Below are positions 17,950 to 25,618 of a stretch of 64,000 nt of DNA, one piece after another. Within the stretch, counting starts at the first letter, position 1, and every line of letters starts with the position of its first letter. The stretch spans positions 310,001 to 374,000 of the forward strand of contig JAYEGL010000002.1 of NCBI GenBank assembly GCA_034659015.1. The letters run 5' to 3'. The translations under genes were made by a program, and so were the position numbers. Origin of the DNA: Maricaulis sp034659015 (GTDB taxonomy: Bacteria; Pseudomonadota; Alphaproteobacteria; Caulobacterales; Maricaulaceae). The notes beneath the pieces are model-generated. The model did no database searches and was not told the origin of the DNA. It worked only from the letters and a program-made list of their open reading frames with translations.

Positions 17950-18258
17950 ATGACCAGAACGACTACACTTCGCTTGGTACTTGTCACCGTGGGCGCGTTG
18001 GCGCTGAGTGGCTGCCTGACGCCGGAAGAAATCGAAGCTCAGCGCCAGGCCGAAATGCAGGAGCAGCTCCGCCTGCAACGCATGATCGAAGCCGGCGAAT
18101 GCCGGGAGCGTACCATGACCGGCATGCGTACCCGTACGATCTATGAATGCGACGAGGAAGGGCGCGCCGATAATTCGGGTGCTCGCGAGTCGCTCAGGCG
18201 CATGCGGCGTCAGGGCGGGTTGTGCGGCGGCGATAATGTCGCCTGCGAGCCGATGTGA
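17950..18258 (+). CDS. Small lipoprotein, tandem paralogue 2
   Basis: A 102-residue predicted lipoprotein and clear paralogue of the gene immediately upstream. Lipobox LSGC has its cysteine at residue 22. The core EQLRLQRMIEAGEC is identical in both, followed by RERTMTGMRTRTIYEC, and both end in a basic stretch and paired cysteines. Only the signal peptide and the tail have diverged. A ribosome binding site (GGGGAGGG) lies seven bases upstream. The 106-bp spacer suggests it could be transcribed with the first copy. Function unknown. Confidence 0.85.
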   Translation: MTRTTTLRLVLVTVGALALSGCLTPEEIEAQRQAEMQEQLRLQRMIEAGECRERTMTGMRTRTIYECDEEGRADNSGARESLRRMRRQGGLCGGDNVACEPM

Positions 18259-18302
18259 AATCGATCTAACCGGATCAGGCCGGATCATGGCAGATTGCAG
18301 CC

Positions 18303-19613
18303 ATGACCAACCTGTTCCAATCCGCGGGCCTTGAGGACGAGGCCCCGCGCCCGCTCGCCGACCGTCTGCGCCCGAAATCCCTCGACGAGGTGGTCGGGCA
18401 GGACCATCTGCTGACCGGTACGGGCCCGATCGCCCGCATGCGGGCCCAGGGCCGGCTGGCCTCGCTGATCCTGTGGGGACCGCCCGGCGTCGGCAAGACC
18501 ACGATCGCGCGCCTCCTGGCCGAGGACAGCGATCTGGAATTCGAGCCGCTGTCGGCGGTCTTCTCCGGCGTGGCCGATCTCAAGAAGACCTTCGACCGGG
18601 CCCGGGCCCGCCGCGCCGCCGGCCGCGGCACGCTGCTCTTCGTCGACGAAATCCACCGCTTCAATCGCGCCCAGCAGGACGGTTTCCTGCCCGTGGTGGA
18701 GGAGGGGACGGTGACCCTGGTCGGCGCGACGACCGAGAATCCCTCCTTCGAACTCAATGCCGCCCTCCTGTCGCGCTGCCAGGTCCTGGTGCTCAAACGG
18801 CTCGACGACGAGGGGCTGGACCTGCTGATCGCCCGCGCCGAAGCGGAAATGGGCCGGAACCTGCCGCTCGACGATGGCGCGCGGGCAGCCCTCCGCTCCA
18901 TGGCCGACGGGGACGGGCGCTACCTGCTCAACCTGGTCGAGGAGGCCTTCACCTTCGATCCGGACACGCCCGTCGATGCCGAGGGGCTGGGCCAGCTTCT
19001 CAACAAGCGGGCCACGGCCTACGACAAGGACCGCGAGGAGCACTACAATCTCATCTCCGCCCTGCACAAATCGGTGCGCGGATCCGACCCGGACGCCGCG
19101 CTCTACTGGTTCGCCCGAATGCTGGAAGGCGGCGAGGATCCGCTCTTCCTGGCCCGCCGCATCGTGCGCATGGCGTCCGAGGAGATCGCCATTGCCGACC
19201 CGACGGCCCTGATGATCGCCAACGAGGCGGCACGCACGTATGAACGTCTCGGCTCGCCGGAGGGTGAGCTGGCGCTGGCGCATGCCGTGGTGCACCTGGC
19301 GACCGCGCCCAAGTCCAACGCCGTCTACGTCGCCTACAAGCGGGCCCGTCGGCTGGCGAAGGAAACCGGCTCGCTGATGCCGCCCGCCCACATTCTCAAC
19401 GCGCCCACCAAGCTCATGGAGCAGCAGGGTTACGGCAAGGGCTATGAATACGACCACGACGTCGAGGGCGGTGTGTCCGGCCAGGACTATTTCCCCGCGG
19501 AGATGAACGACCGGCCGGTGCTCTACGAGCCGAAGGACCGCGGACGTGAGGCCGCCATCCGTGAACGGCTGGAACGCTGGCGGGCCCTGCGGAACGCGCG
19601 GCGGGGCGGATAG
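18303..19613 (+). CDS. rarA: Replication-associated recombination protein A (AAA ATPase)
   Basis: A 436-residue RarA/MgsA homologue, a cytoplasmic AAA+ ATPase that acts at stalled replication forks. Walker A GPPGVGKTT lies near residue 59, Walker B LLFVDEIHRFN near 116, and sensor 1 GATTENPSFELNAALLSRC near 142. The C-terminal tetramerisation domain includes LISALHKSVRGSDPDAALYW and KSNAVYVAYKRA. Length is normal. It sits 44 bases after the second small lipoprotein. Confidence 0.96.
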   Translation: MTNLFQSAGLEDEAPRPLADRLRPKSLDEVVGQDHLLTGTGPIARMRAQGRLASLILWGPPGVGKTTIARLLAEDSDLEFEPLSAVFSGVADLKKTFDRARARRAAGRGTLLFVDEIHRFNRAQQDGFLPVVEEGTVTLVGATTENPSFELNAALLSRCQVLVLKRLDDEGLDLLIARAEAEMGRNLPLDDGARAALRSMADGDGRYLLNLVEEAFTFDPDTPVDAEGLGQLLNKRATAYDKDREEHYNLISALHKSVRGSDPDAALYWFARMLEGGEDPLFLARRIVRMASEEIAIADPTALMIANEAARTYERLGSPEGELALAHAVVHLATAPKSNAVYVAYKRARRLAKETGSLMPPAHILNAPTKLMEQQGYGKGYEYDHDVEGGVSGQDYFPAEMNDRPVLYEPKDRGREAAIRERLERWRALRNARRGG

Positions 19614-19695
19614 GGCCGCCGGGCCGGACTTGTTTCCCTCTTGTCATGCTTCGGGAAAAACGGAAACGTAGGCACACAAGTCTGGGGGGACAAAC

Positions 19696-20070
19696 ATGAC
19701 ACCTGTAAGGATACACCTGACCATCGGTCTGCTCTGGCTGCTCGCCGGCATGTTGCTGGGCGAACATATGGGCCGGACGGGCGATCACACACAGATGCCG
19801 ACGCATGCCCACATCATGCTGCTGGGCGGTGCCGTGTCGGTGCTGTGGGCCCTGATCTATCGCGTGTTCGGGCTGGCCACGGGCCTTCTCGCCTGGATAC
19901 AGACCGGGCTCCACCATCTTGCGGCCCTGGCGATGATCATTGCGCTGTACATGCTGTACGGCCATCTCGCGACCGAAGCCGCGCTGGGACCGGTCCTGGG
20001 TCTGGCCTCGATCGGAGCCGTGGTTTCGGTGCTGCTGGTTCTCGTGCTGAGCCTGCGAACGAAGGTCTGA
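19696..20070 (+). CDS. Four-helix membrane protein, haem-copper oxidase subunit I-like
   Basis: A 124-residue integral membrane protein with four predicted helices (about 6-22, 40-60, 68-88 and 98-118). The segment GRTGDHTQMPTHAHIMLLGG resembles a small family in which a conserved His-rich loop, PAHAHxNLLGW, recalls helix 2 of cbb3-type cytochrome oxidase subunit I. A haem or metal role is therefore possible but unproven. Two histidines in THAH plus HH in the third helix are candidates for ligands. Stands alone, with a 108-bp repeat directly after the stop. Confidence 0.75.
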   Translation: MTPVRIHLTIGLLWLLAGMLLGEHMGRTGDHTQMPTHAHIMLLGGAVSVLWALIYRVFGLATGLLAWIQTGLHHLAALAMIIALYMLYGHLATEAALGPVLGLASIGAVVSVLLVLVLSLRTKV

Positions 20071-20072
20071 GC

Positions 20073-20180
20073 CTAGAGCATTTTCACTGAATTCAGGGTC
20101 AGCGAAAATGCTCTAGCCTCTTGTTTTGTCGCATTTTCGAATCGCGAAACCGGTGCCCGCTTTCGCTGAAAATGCTCTAG
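20073..20180. repeat. 108-bp dispersed palindromic repeat, copy A
   Basis: It starts CTAGAGCATTTTCACTGAA and ends TTCGCTGAAAATGCTCTAG, so the two ends are inverted repeats. A second internal inverted half, AGCGAAAATGCTCTAG, is present. The copy at 60551-60658 has the same length and nearly the same sequence, including the central CTTGTTTTGTCG and CGAATCGCGAAACCGGTGCCC. The right edge supplies the TAG stop codon of the - strand gene that follows. Confidence 0.9.
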
Positions 20181-20884
20181 TCGCGCTCGCCCTCATCCTC
20201 CGCCTCGCATTCTGCCCCTTCCGCCGCCTCGCGGTCGAGGGCGCCGAGGCCGATGGCCGCGCGGCGGGTGTCCAGCGTGTCGGGATCGGCGATTTCGTGG
20301 AGGGTGATGGTGCCGTCGACGCAATGGGCCTGGGTCCCGTAGGGCTGCGGACGGTTCTCGCTGATGGCAAGCCGGTCGGCCAGGGCGGCAAAGTCGGCAC
20401 CGTCATGCTCGCCCGCGAGCGCGACCGGCTCCAGGGCGGCGACGACGGCGCCCAGATGGGTCTCGTCGCGCCGGGCCATGCGGAGCAGGTCGCGCGCGGC
20501 GCGCGGCTGCAGCGTGCGGAATTCGATGAAGGTCTCCGCATCGAGCTGCGCGGCCGCCCAGTCGGTGTTTTCGGCGACCAGAGCGTCGATGCGTTCCTGG
20601 CCCGCCTGCATGATCGGGCCGCGGGCCCCGTCGTCGAGATCGTCGCGGGCAATGACGGGGTAGACGAGGTCGGCGGCGAAGCGTTCCTGCGCGGTCCGGG
20701 CCGCCAGTTCGCCGATCAGCCCGCTCCACGCCTCCCAGCGGCTTTCGGTCCGGGCGATCAGCGTCGGCGCGTCGGTCGGCGCGGCCGGGACGGTCTGCGC
20801 GTCTTCGGCCCTCTCACCGGTGGACGGGGCGGCCTGGGGCGCATCCTGCAGGAGGAGAAGGGCGGCAAGAGCGAGGGGTTTCAT
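20177..20884 (-). CDS. DUF6624-like secreted protein
   Basis: A 235-residue protein with a hydrophobic N-terminal signal (MKPLALAALLLLQ). The C-terminal part resembles DUF6624: a helical region with RDETHLGAVVAALEPVALAGE, then a run like YLxDRxAIxxxRPQxYGTQ, here LADRLAISENRPQPYGTQ. That family has no established function. The start at 20884 is chosen because the signal peptide begins there; the upstream extension is Pro/Gly-rich and unconvincing. Its TAG stop lies inside the edge of the 108-bp repeat. Confidence 0.75.
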   Translation of the reverse strand: MKPLALAALLLLQDAPQAAPSTGERAEDAQTVPAAPTDAPTLIARTESRWEAWSGLIGELAARTAQERFAADLVYPVIARDDLDDGARGPIMQAGQERIDALVAENTDWAAAQLDAETFIEFRTLQPRAARDLLRMARRDETHLGAVVAALEPVALAGEHDGADFAALADRLAISENRPQPYGTQAHCVDGTITLHEIADPDTLDTRRAAIGLGALDREAAEGAECEAEDEGERD

Positions 20885-20944
20885 ACGGGCGACTCCGGGC
20901 GGTACCGGCGCCAGTCTAGGCGTTCGCCCCGATGTGCCAAGGGG

Positions 20945-20985
20945 CCAAAACAAAAGCGGGAGCTGTTTGGGGCAGCTCCCGCTTT
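20945..20985 (-). terminator. Intrinsic terminator of the 35-residue protein gene
   Basis: A perfect 13-bp stem (20953-20965 with 20973-20985, sequence AAAGCGGGAGCTG on the + strand) has a 7-nt loop. On the - strand it is followed by TTTTGTTTTGG, a good uridine tract. It lies 83 bases after the stop at 21069 and before the divergent-looking start of the DUF6624 gene, so the small gene upstream is probably a monocistronic unit. Confidence 0.85.
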
Positions 20986-21068
20986 CGCTTTGGGGTCGGG
21001 GTGATCCTCATGGCCGGCGGCGTGTGAGGCTGCGCCGCAGGCCGGATCGAAACCGGATGGGGTATGGG

Positions 21069-21176
21069 TTAGGCGAGGGCGCCGGACAGCGCGATCGTCA
21101 TGGCCCCAAACACACCGGCCACGAAGAGGATGTTGATTGCCGCCGACAGGGTCGAAGAAATGCGGGTCATCAGCAT
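21069..21176 (-). CDS. 35-residue single-helix membrane protein
   Basis: A short open frame encoding MLMTRISSTLSAAINILFV followed by AGVFGAMTIALSGALA. A basic N-terminus precedes one hydrophobic helix (about residues 12-34), so a small inner-membrane protein is likely. The ribosome binding site AAAGGACT lies a few bases before the ATG at 21176; an alternative ATG is at 21170. It has a structured leader (21176-21237) and its own terminator (20945-20985), both supporting a real gene. No family recognised. It is too short for ordinary gene finding. Confidence 0.75.
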   Translation of the reverse strand: MLMTRISSTLSAAINILFVAGVFGAMTIALSGALA

Positions 21177-21237
21177 AAGTCCTTTTGTCTTGGCGAGCCG
21201 GGCCGTCCCGGTTCGCGTCTTGGTAAATAAGGACTTA
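21176..21237 (-). promoter_or_regulatory. Structured 5' leader that can hide the ribosome binding site
   Basis: On the - strand, TAAGTCCTT (21237-21229) is exactly complementary to AAGGACTTA (21184-21176), which contains the ribosome binding site and the A of the start codon. Between them a second hairpin, GCGAACCGGG / CCCGGCTCGC (21216-21207 and 21202-21193), has one mismatch and a 4-base loop. CCAAGAC occurs on both sides of the inner hairpin. The fold would close translation initiation unless opened. Confidence 0.55.
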
Positions 21238-21404
21238 GCCGTGTTTCACAATGGACGTTTTGCCAGATCTGATATGCAAAAATGCAGCATTAATTGTATT
21301 TCATATGAATATGTGGGTCGTTTTGACGCATTCCGAAATGTCCTGGAGGACGGCAAGGCGCGCCACGCTTGCCAAGCTGCCGGGGCCGTCCTATCGAGCG
21401 GCGC

Positions 21405-21803
21405 ATGAACCATCTCCTCCTCATTGCGGCCGGCGGTGCGCTGGGTGCCGTCTCGCGCCACCTGGTCGGCCAGGCCGCGCTGCGCTGGCTGGGGCCGCAA
21501 ATGCCGCTGGGCCTGCCCTGGGGCACGCTGACCGCGAATGTGGCGGGCGGTCTCTTGATGGGCCTCCTGATCGGCTGGCTGGCGCTCGCGGGACGCGGCG
21601 AGGCGGACCACTATATCCGCCTGGCGGGGGCTGTCGGATTTCTCGGCGGTTTCACGACGTTTTCCGCCTATTCCCTGGAGCTGGCCATGATGATCGAACG
21701 CAAGGCCTTCGCGCTGGCCTTTGGCTATGCGGCAGGCTCGGTCCTGCTGGCGCTGGGCGCGGTCTTCGCGGGACTCTTCCTGATGCGCAAGGTGCTGGCA
21801 TGA
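21405..21803 (+). CDS. crcB: Fluoride channel CrcB/FluC
   Basis: A 132-residue membrane protein with four helices, forming a dual-topology fluoride export channel. Family motifs are GGALGAVSRH (residues 11-20), TLTANVAGGLLMG (with the conserved Asn) and the phenylalanine-box region GFLGGFTTFSAYSLE. No clear ribosome binding site precedes the ATG. An inverted repeat, AGGACGGC (21347-21354) with GCCGTCCT (21385-21392), ends 12 bases upstream. It does not fit the fluoride riboswitch consensus that I know. The stop overlaps the start of the next gene (ATGA). Confidence 0.93.
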   Translation: MNHLLLIAAGGALGAVSRHLVGQAALRWLGPQMPLGLPWGTLTANVAGGLLMGLLIGWLALAGRGEADHYIRLAGAVGFLGGFTTFSAYSLELAMMIERKAFALAFGYAAGSVLLALGAVFAGLFLMRKVLA

Positions 21804-22792
21804 GTGGCGTTCAGACCCTGAAGGTGGAGGCGTCCGAGGACGGTTCGCGCGTCGACCGCTGGTTCAAGCGGCGCTTCCCCCATGTGCCCGCCACAATGGT
21901 TCAAAAGCTCTGCCGCAAGGGGCAGATCCGGGTCGATGGCGGCCGGGTGAAGGGGGATAGCCGCGTGGCTACCGGCCAGGACGTGCGCGTGCCGCCGCTG
22001 CCGGAGCCGGGCGAGAAGCCGGACCGGCCGTCCCTGCCGGCCGAGGACATCGCCTATGTGAAATCCCTCGTCATCTACGAGGACGACGAGATGATCGCCT
22101 TCAACAAGCCGGCCGGCCTGGCCGTGCAGGGCGGTTCGAAGACCAAGCGTCATCTCGATGGGCTGCTGGATGCCTTCGGGACCGGTCTGGACCGGCCGCG
22201 TCTCGTGCACCGCCTCGACAAGGATACGTCCGGCGTTCTGGTCGTGGGCAAGGGCCCCAAGGCGACGGCGAAACTGGCCAGGGCGTTCCAGTCCCACCGC
22301 ACCAAGAAGACCTACTGGGCGATCGCCCTGGGCGTGCCCAAGCCGAAGCAAGGCGAGATCAAGGGCTTCATGAAGAAGGCCGGCGGAGCCGGCGGCGATG
22401 CCGAGCGCGAGACCATGGTCGCCGCCGCCCATGGCGATCCCGGCGCCAGCCATGCGCTGACCCGCTATGCCGTGATCGCCGAGGCCGGCCAGAAGGCCAG
22501 CTGGGTGGCCCTGCGTCCGGTCACCGGACGCACTCACCAGCTGCGGGTCCATCTCGCCGCCATGGGGCATGCCATCCTGGGCGACAGGAAATACACCTGC
22601 GACCGGCCGGCACCGGAGGATCTGGACCGGCGTCTGTGCCTGCACGCCCGCCGCCTGGAAATCCCCCGCGACGGCAAGCCGCCGCTCATCCTCACGGCCG
22701 ACCTGCCCAAGGCCACGCAGAAAATCTTCGACACGCTGGGCTTCTTCTCCAACGAGATCGACGAGGAGCTGGCGGACGAGGACTTGTCCTAG
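21800..22792 (+). CDS. RluA-family 23S rRNA pseudouridine synthase (RluC-like)
   Basis: A 330-residue pseudouridine synthase. An N-terminal S4 RNA-binding domain (about residues 5-65, VQKLCRKGQIRVDGGRV) is followed by a catalytic domain with the signature HRLDKDTSGVLV around residue 140; its Asp is the catalytic residue. RPVTGRTHQLRVHLAAMGHAILGD is also typical. RluC isomerises U955, U2504 and U2580 in E. coli; the exact target here is inferred from gene context only. It is co-directional with crcB upstream by ATGA overlap; DUF1244 follows on the opposite strand. Confidence 0.9.
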   Translation: MSGVQTLKVEASEDGSRVDRWFKRRFPHVPATMVQKLCRKGQIRVDGGRVKGDSRVATGQDVRVPPLPEPGEKPDRPSLPAEDIAYVKSLVIYEDDEMIAFNKPAGLAVQGGSKTKRHLDGLLDAFGTGLDRPRLVHRLDKDTSGVLVVGKGPKATAKLARAFQSHRTKKTYWAIALGVPKPKQGEIKGFMKKAGGAGGDAERETMVAAAHGDPGASHALTRYAVIAEAGQKASWVALRPVTGRTHQLRVHLAAMGHAILGDRKYTCDRPAPEDLDRRLCLHARRLEIPRDGKPPLILTADLPKATQKIFDTLGFFSNEIDEELADEDLS

Positions 22793-22797
22793 GCGGG

Positions 22798-22950
22798 ACT
22801 CACCCCCATCGCCTCCCCCGGCTCAGGGCCGGGGTCGGCACTTCCCCCGCTTCGCAGGGGAAGCCTGACAAAGGCTCGCCCCGCTTGCGGGGGAGCTGTC
22901 CGCGTAGCGGACTGAGGGGGCGGCGCGAAAGCGCCGCAGAGCGCGGAGCG
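22798..22950. repeat. Two-module intergenic repeat, order A-B
   Basis: Module A (22798-22866) begins ACTCACCCCCATCG and ends TTCGCAGGGGAAGCCT. Module B (22872-22922) begins GGCTCGCCCCGCTTGCGGGG and includes GCGGACTGAGGGGGCG. Both modules recur at 53345-53489 on the other strand in the opposite order. Each contains short GC-rich inverted repeats. It fills the space between two convergent genes. Confidence 0.75.
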
Positions 22951-22956
22951 CGCATT

Positions 22957-23277
22957 CTACCCGCCCTTCGCCGCCTGTTTCGCCTTGAAGGCCTCCAGCT
23001 TCTCCGGGCTCGTCTCGGCCTGGAATTTCGCTTTCCAGTCGGCCGGCGGCATGCCGTAGACGCGTTCGCGGGCCGCGTCCTTCGAGATCTCGATGCCGCG
23101 TTCCTCCGCGGCTTCGCGCCACCAGTCGCCCAGGCAGTTGCGGCAGAAATCGGCCAGCAGCATCAGGTCGATATTCTGCACCTCGGTGTGATCGTCCAAA
23201 TGCGCCAGAAGGCGCCGGAAGGCGGCGGCGTCCAGTTCGGTGCGCTGGGCGTCGGTGAGGGCGTCGTGGCGGGCCAT
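22957..23277 (-). CDS. DUF1244 domain protein
   Basis: A 106-residue protein matching the DUF1244 family of alphaproteobacteria. The core is AAAFRRLLAHLDDHTEVQNI, LMLLADFCRNCLGDWW and the AAEERGIEISKDAARERVYGMP segment. The two cysteines in FCRNC and the WW pair are conserved. Function unknown. The C-terminus ends in a lysine-rich helix. It is transcribed away from the HAD gene. Confidence 0.88.
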   Translation of the reverse strand: MARHDALTDAQRTELDAAAFRRLLAHLDDHTEVQNIDLMLLADFCRNCLGDWWREAAEERGIEISKDAARERVYGMPPADWKAKFQAETSPEKLEAFKAKQAAKGG

Positions 23278-23294
23278 GCGGATCTCCGGAGACG

Positions 23295-23332
23295 GGGGAC
23301 AGACACGTAAGCCTACTTACGTGTCTGTCCCC
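23295..23332. repeat. Perfect 17-bp palindrome
   Basis: GGGGACAGACACGTAAG (23295-23311) and its exact complement (23316-23332) are separated by only four bases. It sits between the divergent starts of the DUF1244 and HAD genes, where a terminator is not expected. The GGGGACAGACAC sequence resembles REP palindromes associated with Y1-type REP transposases. Confidence 0.8.
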
Positions 23333-23403
23333 GCTCTTGCCAAGCCATCCGGTGCCGCCTATCGAGCAGTCCAGTCATGCCGCCAGCCATGCCGGGAGTG
23401 CCC

Positions 23404-24099
23404 ATGCCGTCCGACCTCAAACTCGCCATCTGGGATATCGACGGAACCATCGTCGACAGCCGCAAGGTGATCCAGCGAGCGATGGAGCGGGCCTTCGCCC
23501 GGGCCGGCCTGCCGCCGATCGAGTATGACCGGACGCGCACCATTGTCGGCCTGGAGCTGACCGAGGCGATCATGCGCCTGGCGCCGCCGGACTATCCGGC
23601 CGAGCGCATTCCCCACCTGGCGACCTACTACAAGGAGGCCTTCGTCGAGCAGCGGGCGGAGACGGGGTTCGAAGAGCCGCTTTACGAAGGGGCCCGCGAG
23701 ACGATCGCGCGCCTGGCCGGCGAGGGCTGGCTGCTGGGCGTGGCGACGGGCAAGGCGCGGCGCGGGCTGGACATCGTCTTCGGCCATCACGACCTGCACC
23801 GCTATTTCGACACCTTCCAGACCGTCGATGGCGGTGCCGGCAAGCCGCATCCGCGCATGGTGCTGGACGCGCTGAAGGAGACCGGCACCGATCCGCACCA
23901 GGCCGTGATGATCGGCGACACCTGTTTCGACATGGAAATGGGCCGCAATGCCGGCGTCCATGCGCTGGGCGTGAGCTGGGGCTTCCACACCGAGGACGAG
24001 ATCCGCGGCGGCGGAGCGCACGACGTGCATCATGATTTCGACGCGCTGAACCGGGCGCTGGACGCATTCGGCCAGGGTGTGGAAGAGAACGTCGCATGA
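23404..24099 (+). CDS. HAD-superfamily phosphatase (IA subfamily)
   Basis: A 231-residue HAD hydrolase with a helical cap (about residues 18-85). Motif I is IWDIDGTIVDS (nucleophile Asp10, acid Asp12), motif II VATGKARRG, motif III Lys in GKPHPRM, and motif IV GDTCFDMEMGRNAG. The closest functional class is phosphoglycolate phosphatase-like; the substrate is not determinable. The start ATG at 23404 gives MPSDLKLAIWDIDGT; an in-frame ATG nine codons upstream is less likely. It overlaps the ATP12 gene by four bases. Confidence 0.9.
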   Translation: MPSDLKLAIWDIDGTIVDSRKVIQRAMERAFARAGLPPIEYDRTRTIVGLELTEAIMRLAPPDYPAERIPHLATYYKEAFVEQRAETGFEEPLYEGARETIARLAGEGWLLGVATGKARRGLDIVFGHHDLHRYFDTFQTVDGGAGKPHPRMVLDALKETGTDPHQAVMIGDTCFDMEMGRNAGVHALGVSWGFHTEDEIRGGGAHDVHHDFDALNRALDAFGQGVEENVA

Positions 24100-24863
24100 G
24101 CGAGACATACGAAACCAAACCCGGCGTGCGCCTGCCGCAGCAGGAGGATGCCCGCCCGAAACGTTTCTACGAGACGGTCAGCGTTAAGGCCGATGGCGAT
24201 GCCTGGGCCGTGCGCCTGGACGGCCGGGGCGTGAAGACGCCCGCCCGCCAGACCCTGTCCGTGCCATCCGAGGCGCTGGCCGGGCTCGTCGCCGATGAGT
24301 GGGCGGCCCAGGGCGAACGCATCGACGCGCCCGCCATGCCGGTGACGCGGCTGTGCTTCGTGGCGCTGGACCGGATGGGTGAGGCCCGCGACGCCACCAT
24401 TGCCGAAGTGACGAAATACGCCTCCACGGACCTGCTCTGTTTCCGGGCACCGGACCCGGCCGATCTCGTTTCCGCGCAGTCGGCGGCCTGGGACCCGATG
24501 CTGGCCTGGGCCGAGCGGGCGCTGGATGCGCATTTCGTGGCGGCGACGGGTGTGCTGCCGGTCGACCAGGATCCGGTCGCGCTGCAAAGGGTGATGGCGA
24601 AGGCGAGCGCCCAGGACGATTTGCGCCTGACGGCGCTGGCGCATGCCACGGCGGTCACCGGATCGGCGATCCTCGGCCTGGCGCTGCTGGACGGCGAGAT
24701 CGACGGCGGCGAGGCTTTCGCGCTCTCCAGCGTCGACGAGGCCTATCAGGCCGGCCAGTGGGGCGAGGATGCCGAGGCTGCCGCGCGCCTGGCGCTGCTC
24801 AAGTCGGAACTGGTTGCGGTGGACCGCATGCTGCGCGCATTGGACGCGGGGCCGCCGTCTTGA
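24096..24863 (+). CDS. ATP12-type F1-ATPase assembly chaperone
   Basis: A 255-residue ATP12 family protein, the chaperone that helps F1-ATPase alpha subunit assembly in mitochondria; its bacterial homologues are mostly alphaproteobacterial. Typical features are KRFYETVSVKADGDAWAVRL with RGVKTPAR near the N-terminus, LADEWAAQ-like VADEWAAQGERIDA, and the TDLLCFRAP segment around residue 110. The C-terminal helical domain has ALAHATAVTGSAILGLALL. It overlaps the HAD gene, an arrangement shared by many alphaproteobacteria. Confidence 0.92.
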   Translation: MSETYETKPGVRLPQQEDARPKRFYETVSVKADGDAWAVRLDGRGVKTPARQTLSVPSEALAGLVADEWAAQGERIDAPAMPVTRLCFVALDRMGEARDATIAEVTKYASTDLLCFRAPDPADLVSAQSAAWDPMLAWAERALDAHFVAATGVLPVDQDPVALQRVMAKASAQDDLRLTALAHATAVTGSAILGLALLDGEIDGGEAFALSSVDEAYQAGQWGEDAEAAARLALLKSELVAVDRMLRALDAGPPS

Positions 24864-24914
24864 TGACGGGGCACGCTGCTGTAGGGTGGCCGGGGTTTTC
24901 TGGAGTTGAGTGAC

Positions 24915-25592
24915 ATGGCCGACATGGCGATCACCGAGCCGGATCTGGCCGGCAAGACCGGCCCGGGGGGCATGCTGAATTTCGACGCGCTGCGCCATGC
25001 GAACCTGCGCACCCAGCCCTATAACTATTTCGTCGCCGAGGGCGCGCTGACGGCCGGCGAGGCCGCCGATGTGCGCCGCGACTATCCGGAGATCAAGAAG
25101 CCGGGCTATCTGCCGCTCTCCCGTCTCGAGGCTTCCGGCGAATTCAAGCGCCTGATGGACGATCTCAATTCGGCGGAACTGGCGAAGGTGCTGACCGACA
25201 AGTTCGGCGTCGATTTCACCGACAAGCCGCGCATGATCACCGTGCGCCGTCTCAGCCAGCTCTCCGACGGTCCGATCCACAACGACTCGAAGTCGAAGAT
25301 CCTGACCATGCTGACCTATCTCAACGCCGAGTGGGACGGCACGGGTGCCGGGTGCATTCGCGTGCTCAACGGGCCGAAGGACTTCGAGGATTTCACCGAG
25401 GAAGTGCCGCCGCTGGCCGGCTATGTCTTTGCCTTCCTGCGCGACGATCATTCCTGGCACGGCCATCTGCCCTTCGAGGGCGAGCGCTATGTCGTCCAGA
25501 CCACCTTCCTGACCTCGCAGGAAGAGCTGGACCGCAAGGAAAAGCGCGGCGGGCTGCAGTATTTCCTGAAGAAGCTGAACCCCTTCCAGTAG
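24915..25592 (+). CDS. 2-oxoglutarate/Fe(II)-dependent oxygenase-like protein
   Basis: A 225-residue protein with the 2OG-Fe(II) oxygenase jelly-roll signature. The iron ligands are probably His122 and Asp124 (GPIHNDSKSK) and a distal His182 or His184 (SWHGH), with Arg191 placed to bind 2-oxoglutarate. The stretch LTMLTYLNAEWDGTGAGCIRVL resembles the core strand after HxD. Substrate unknown. ATG at 24915, nine bases after GGAG, is preferred over the in-frame TTG that touches the GGAG. It ends 26 bases from the convergent acyltransferase gene. Confidence 0.82.
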   Translation: MADMAITEPDLAGKTGPGGMLNFDALRHANLRTQPYNYFVAEGALTAGEAADVRRDYPEIKKPGYLPLSRLEASGEFKRLMDDLNSAELAKVLTDKFGVDFTDKPRMITVRRLSQLSDGPIHNDSKSKILTMLTYLNAEWDGTGAGCIRVLNGPKDFEDFTEEVPPLAGYVFAFLRDDHSWHGHLPFEGERYVVQTTFLTSQEELDRKEKRGGLQYFLKKLNPFQ

Positions 25593-25618
25593 GGGCAGGG
25601 GCCGGCCGCCGTGCCTCG

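Noticed and set aside
21340..21404. Fluoride riboswitch upstream of crcB
   Set aside because: There is a hairpin, but I could not find the conserved GGNGAUGG-type segment or pseudoknot layout of the known class.
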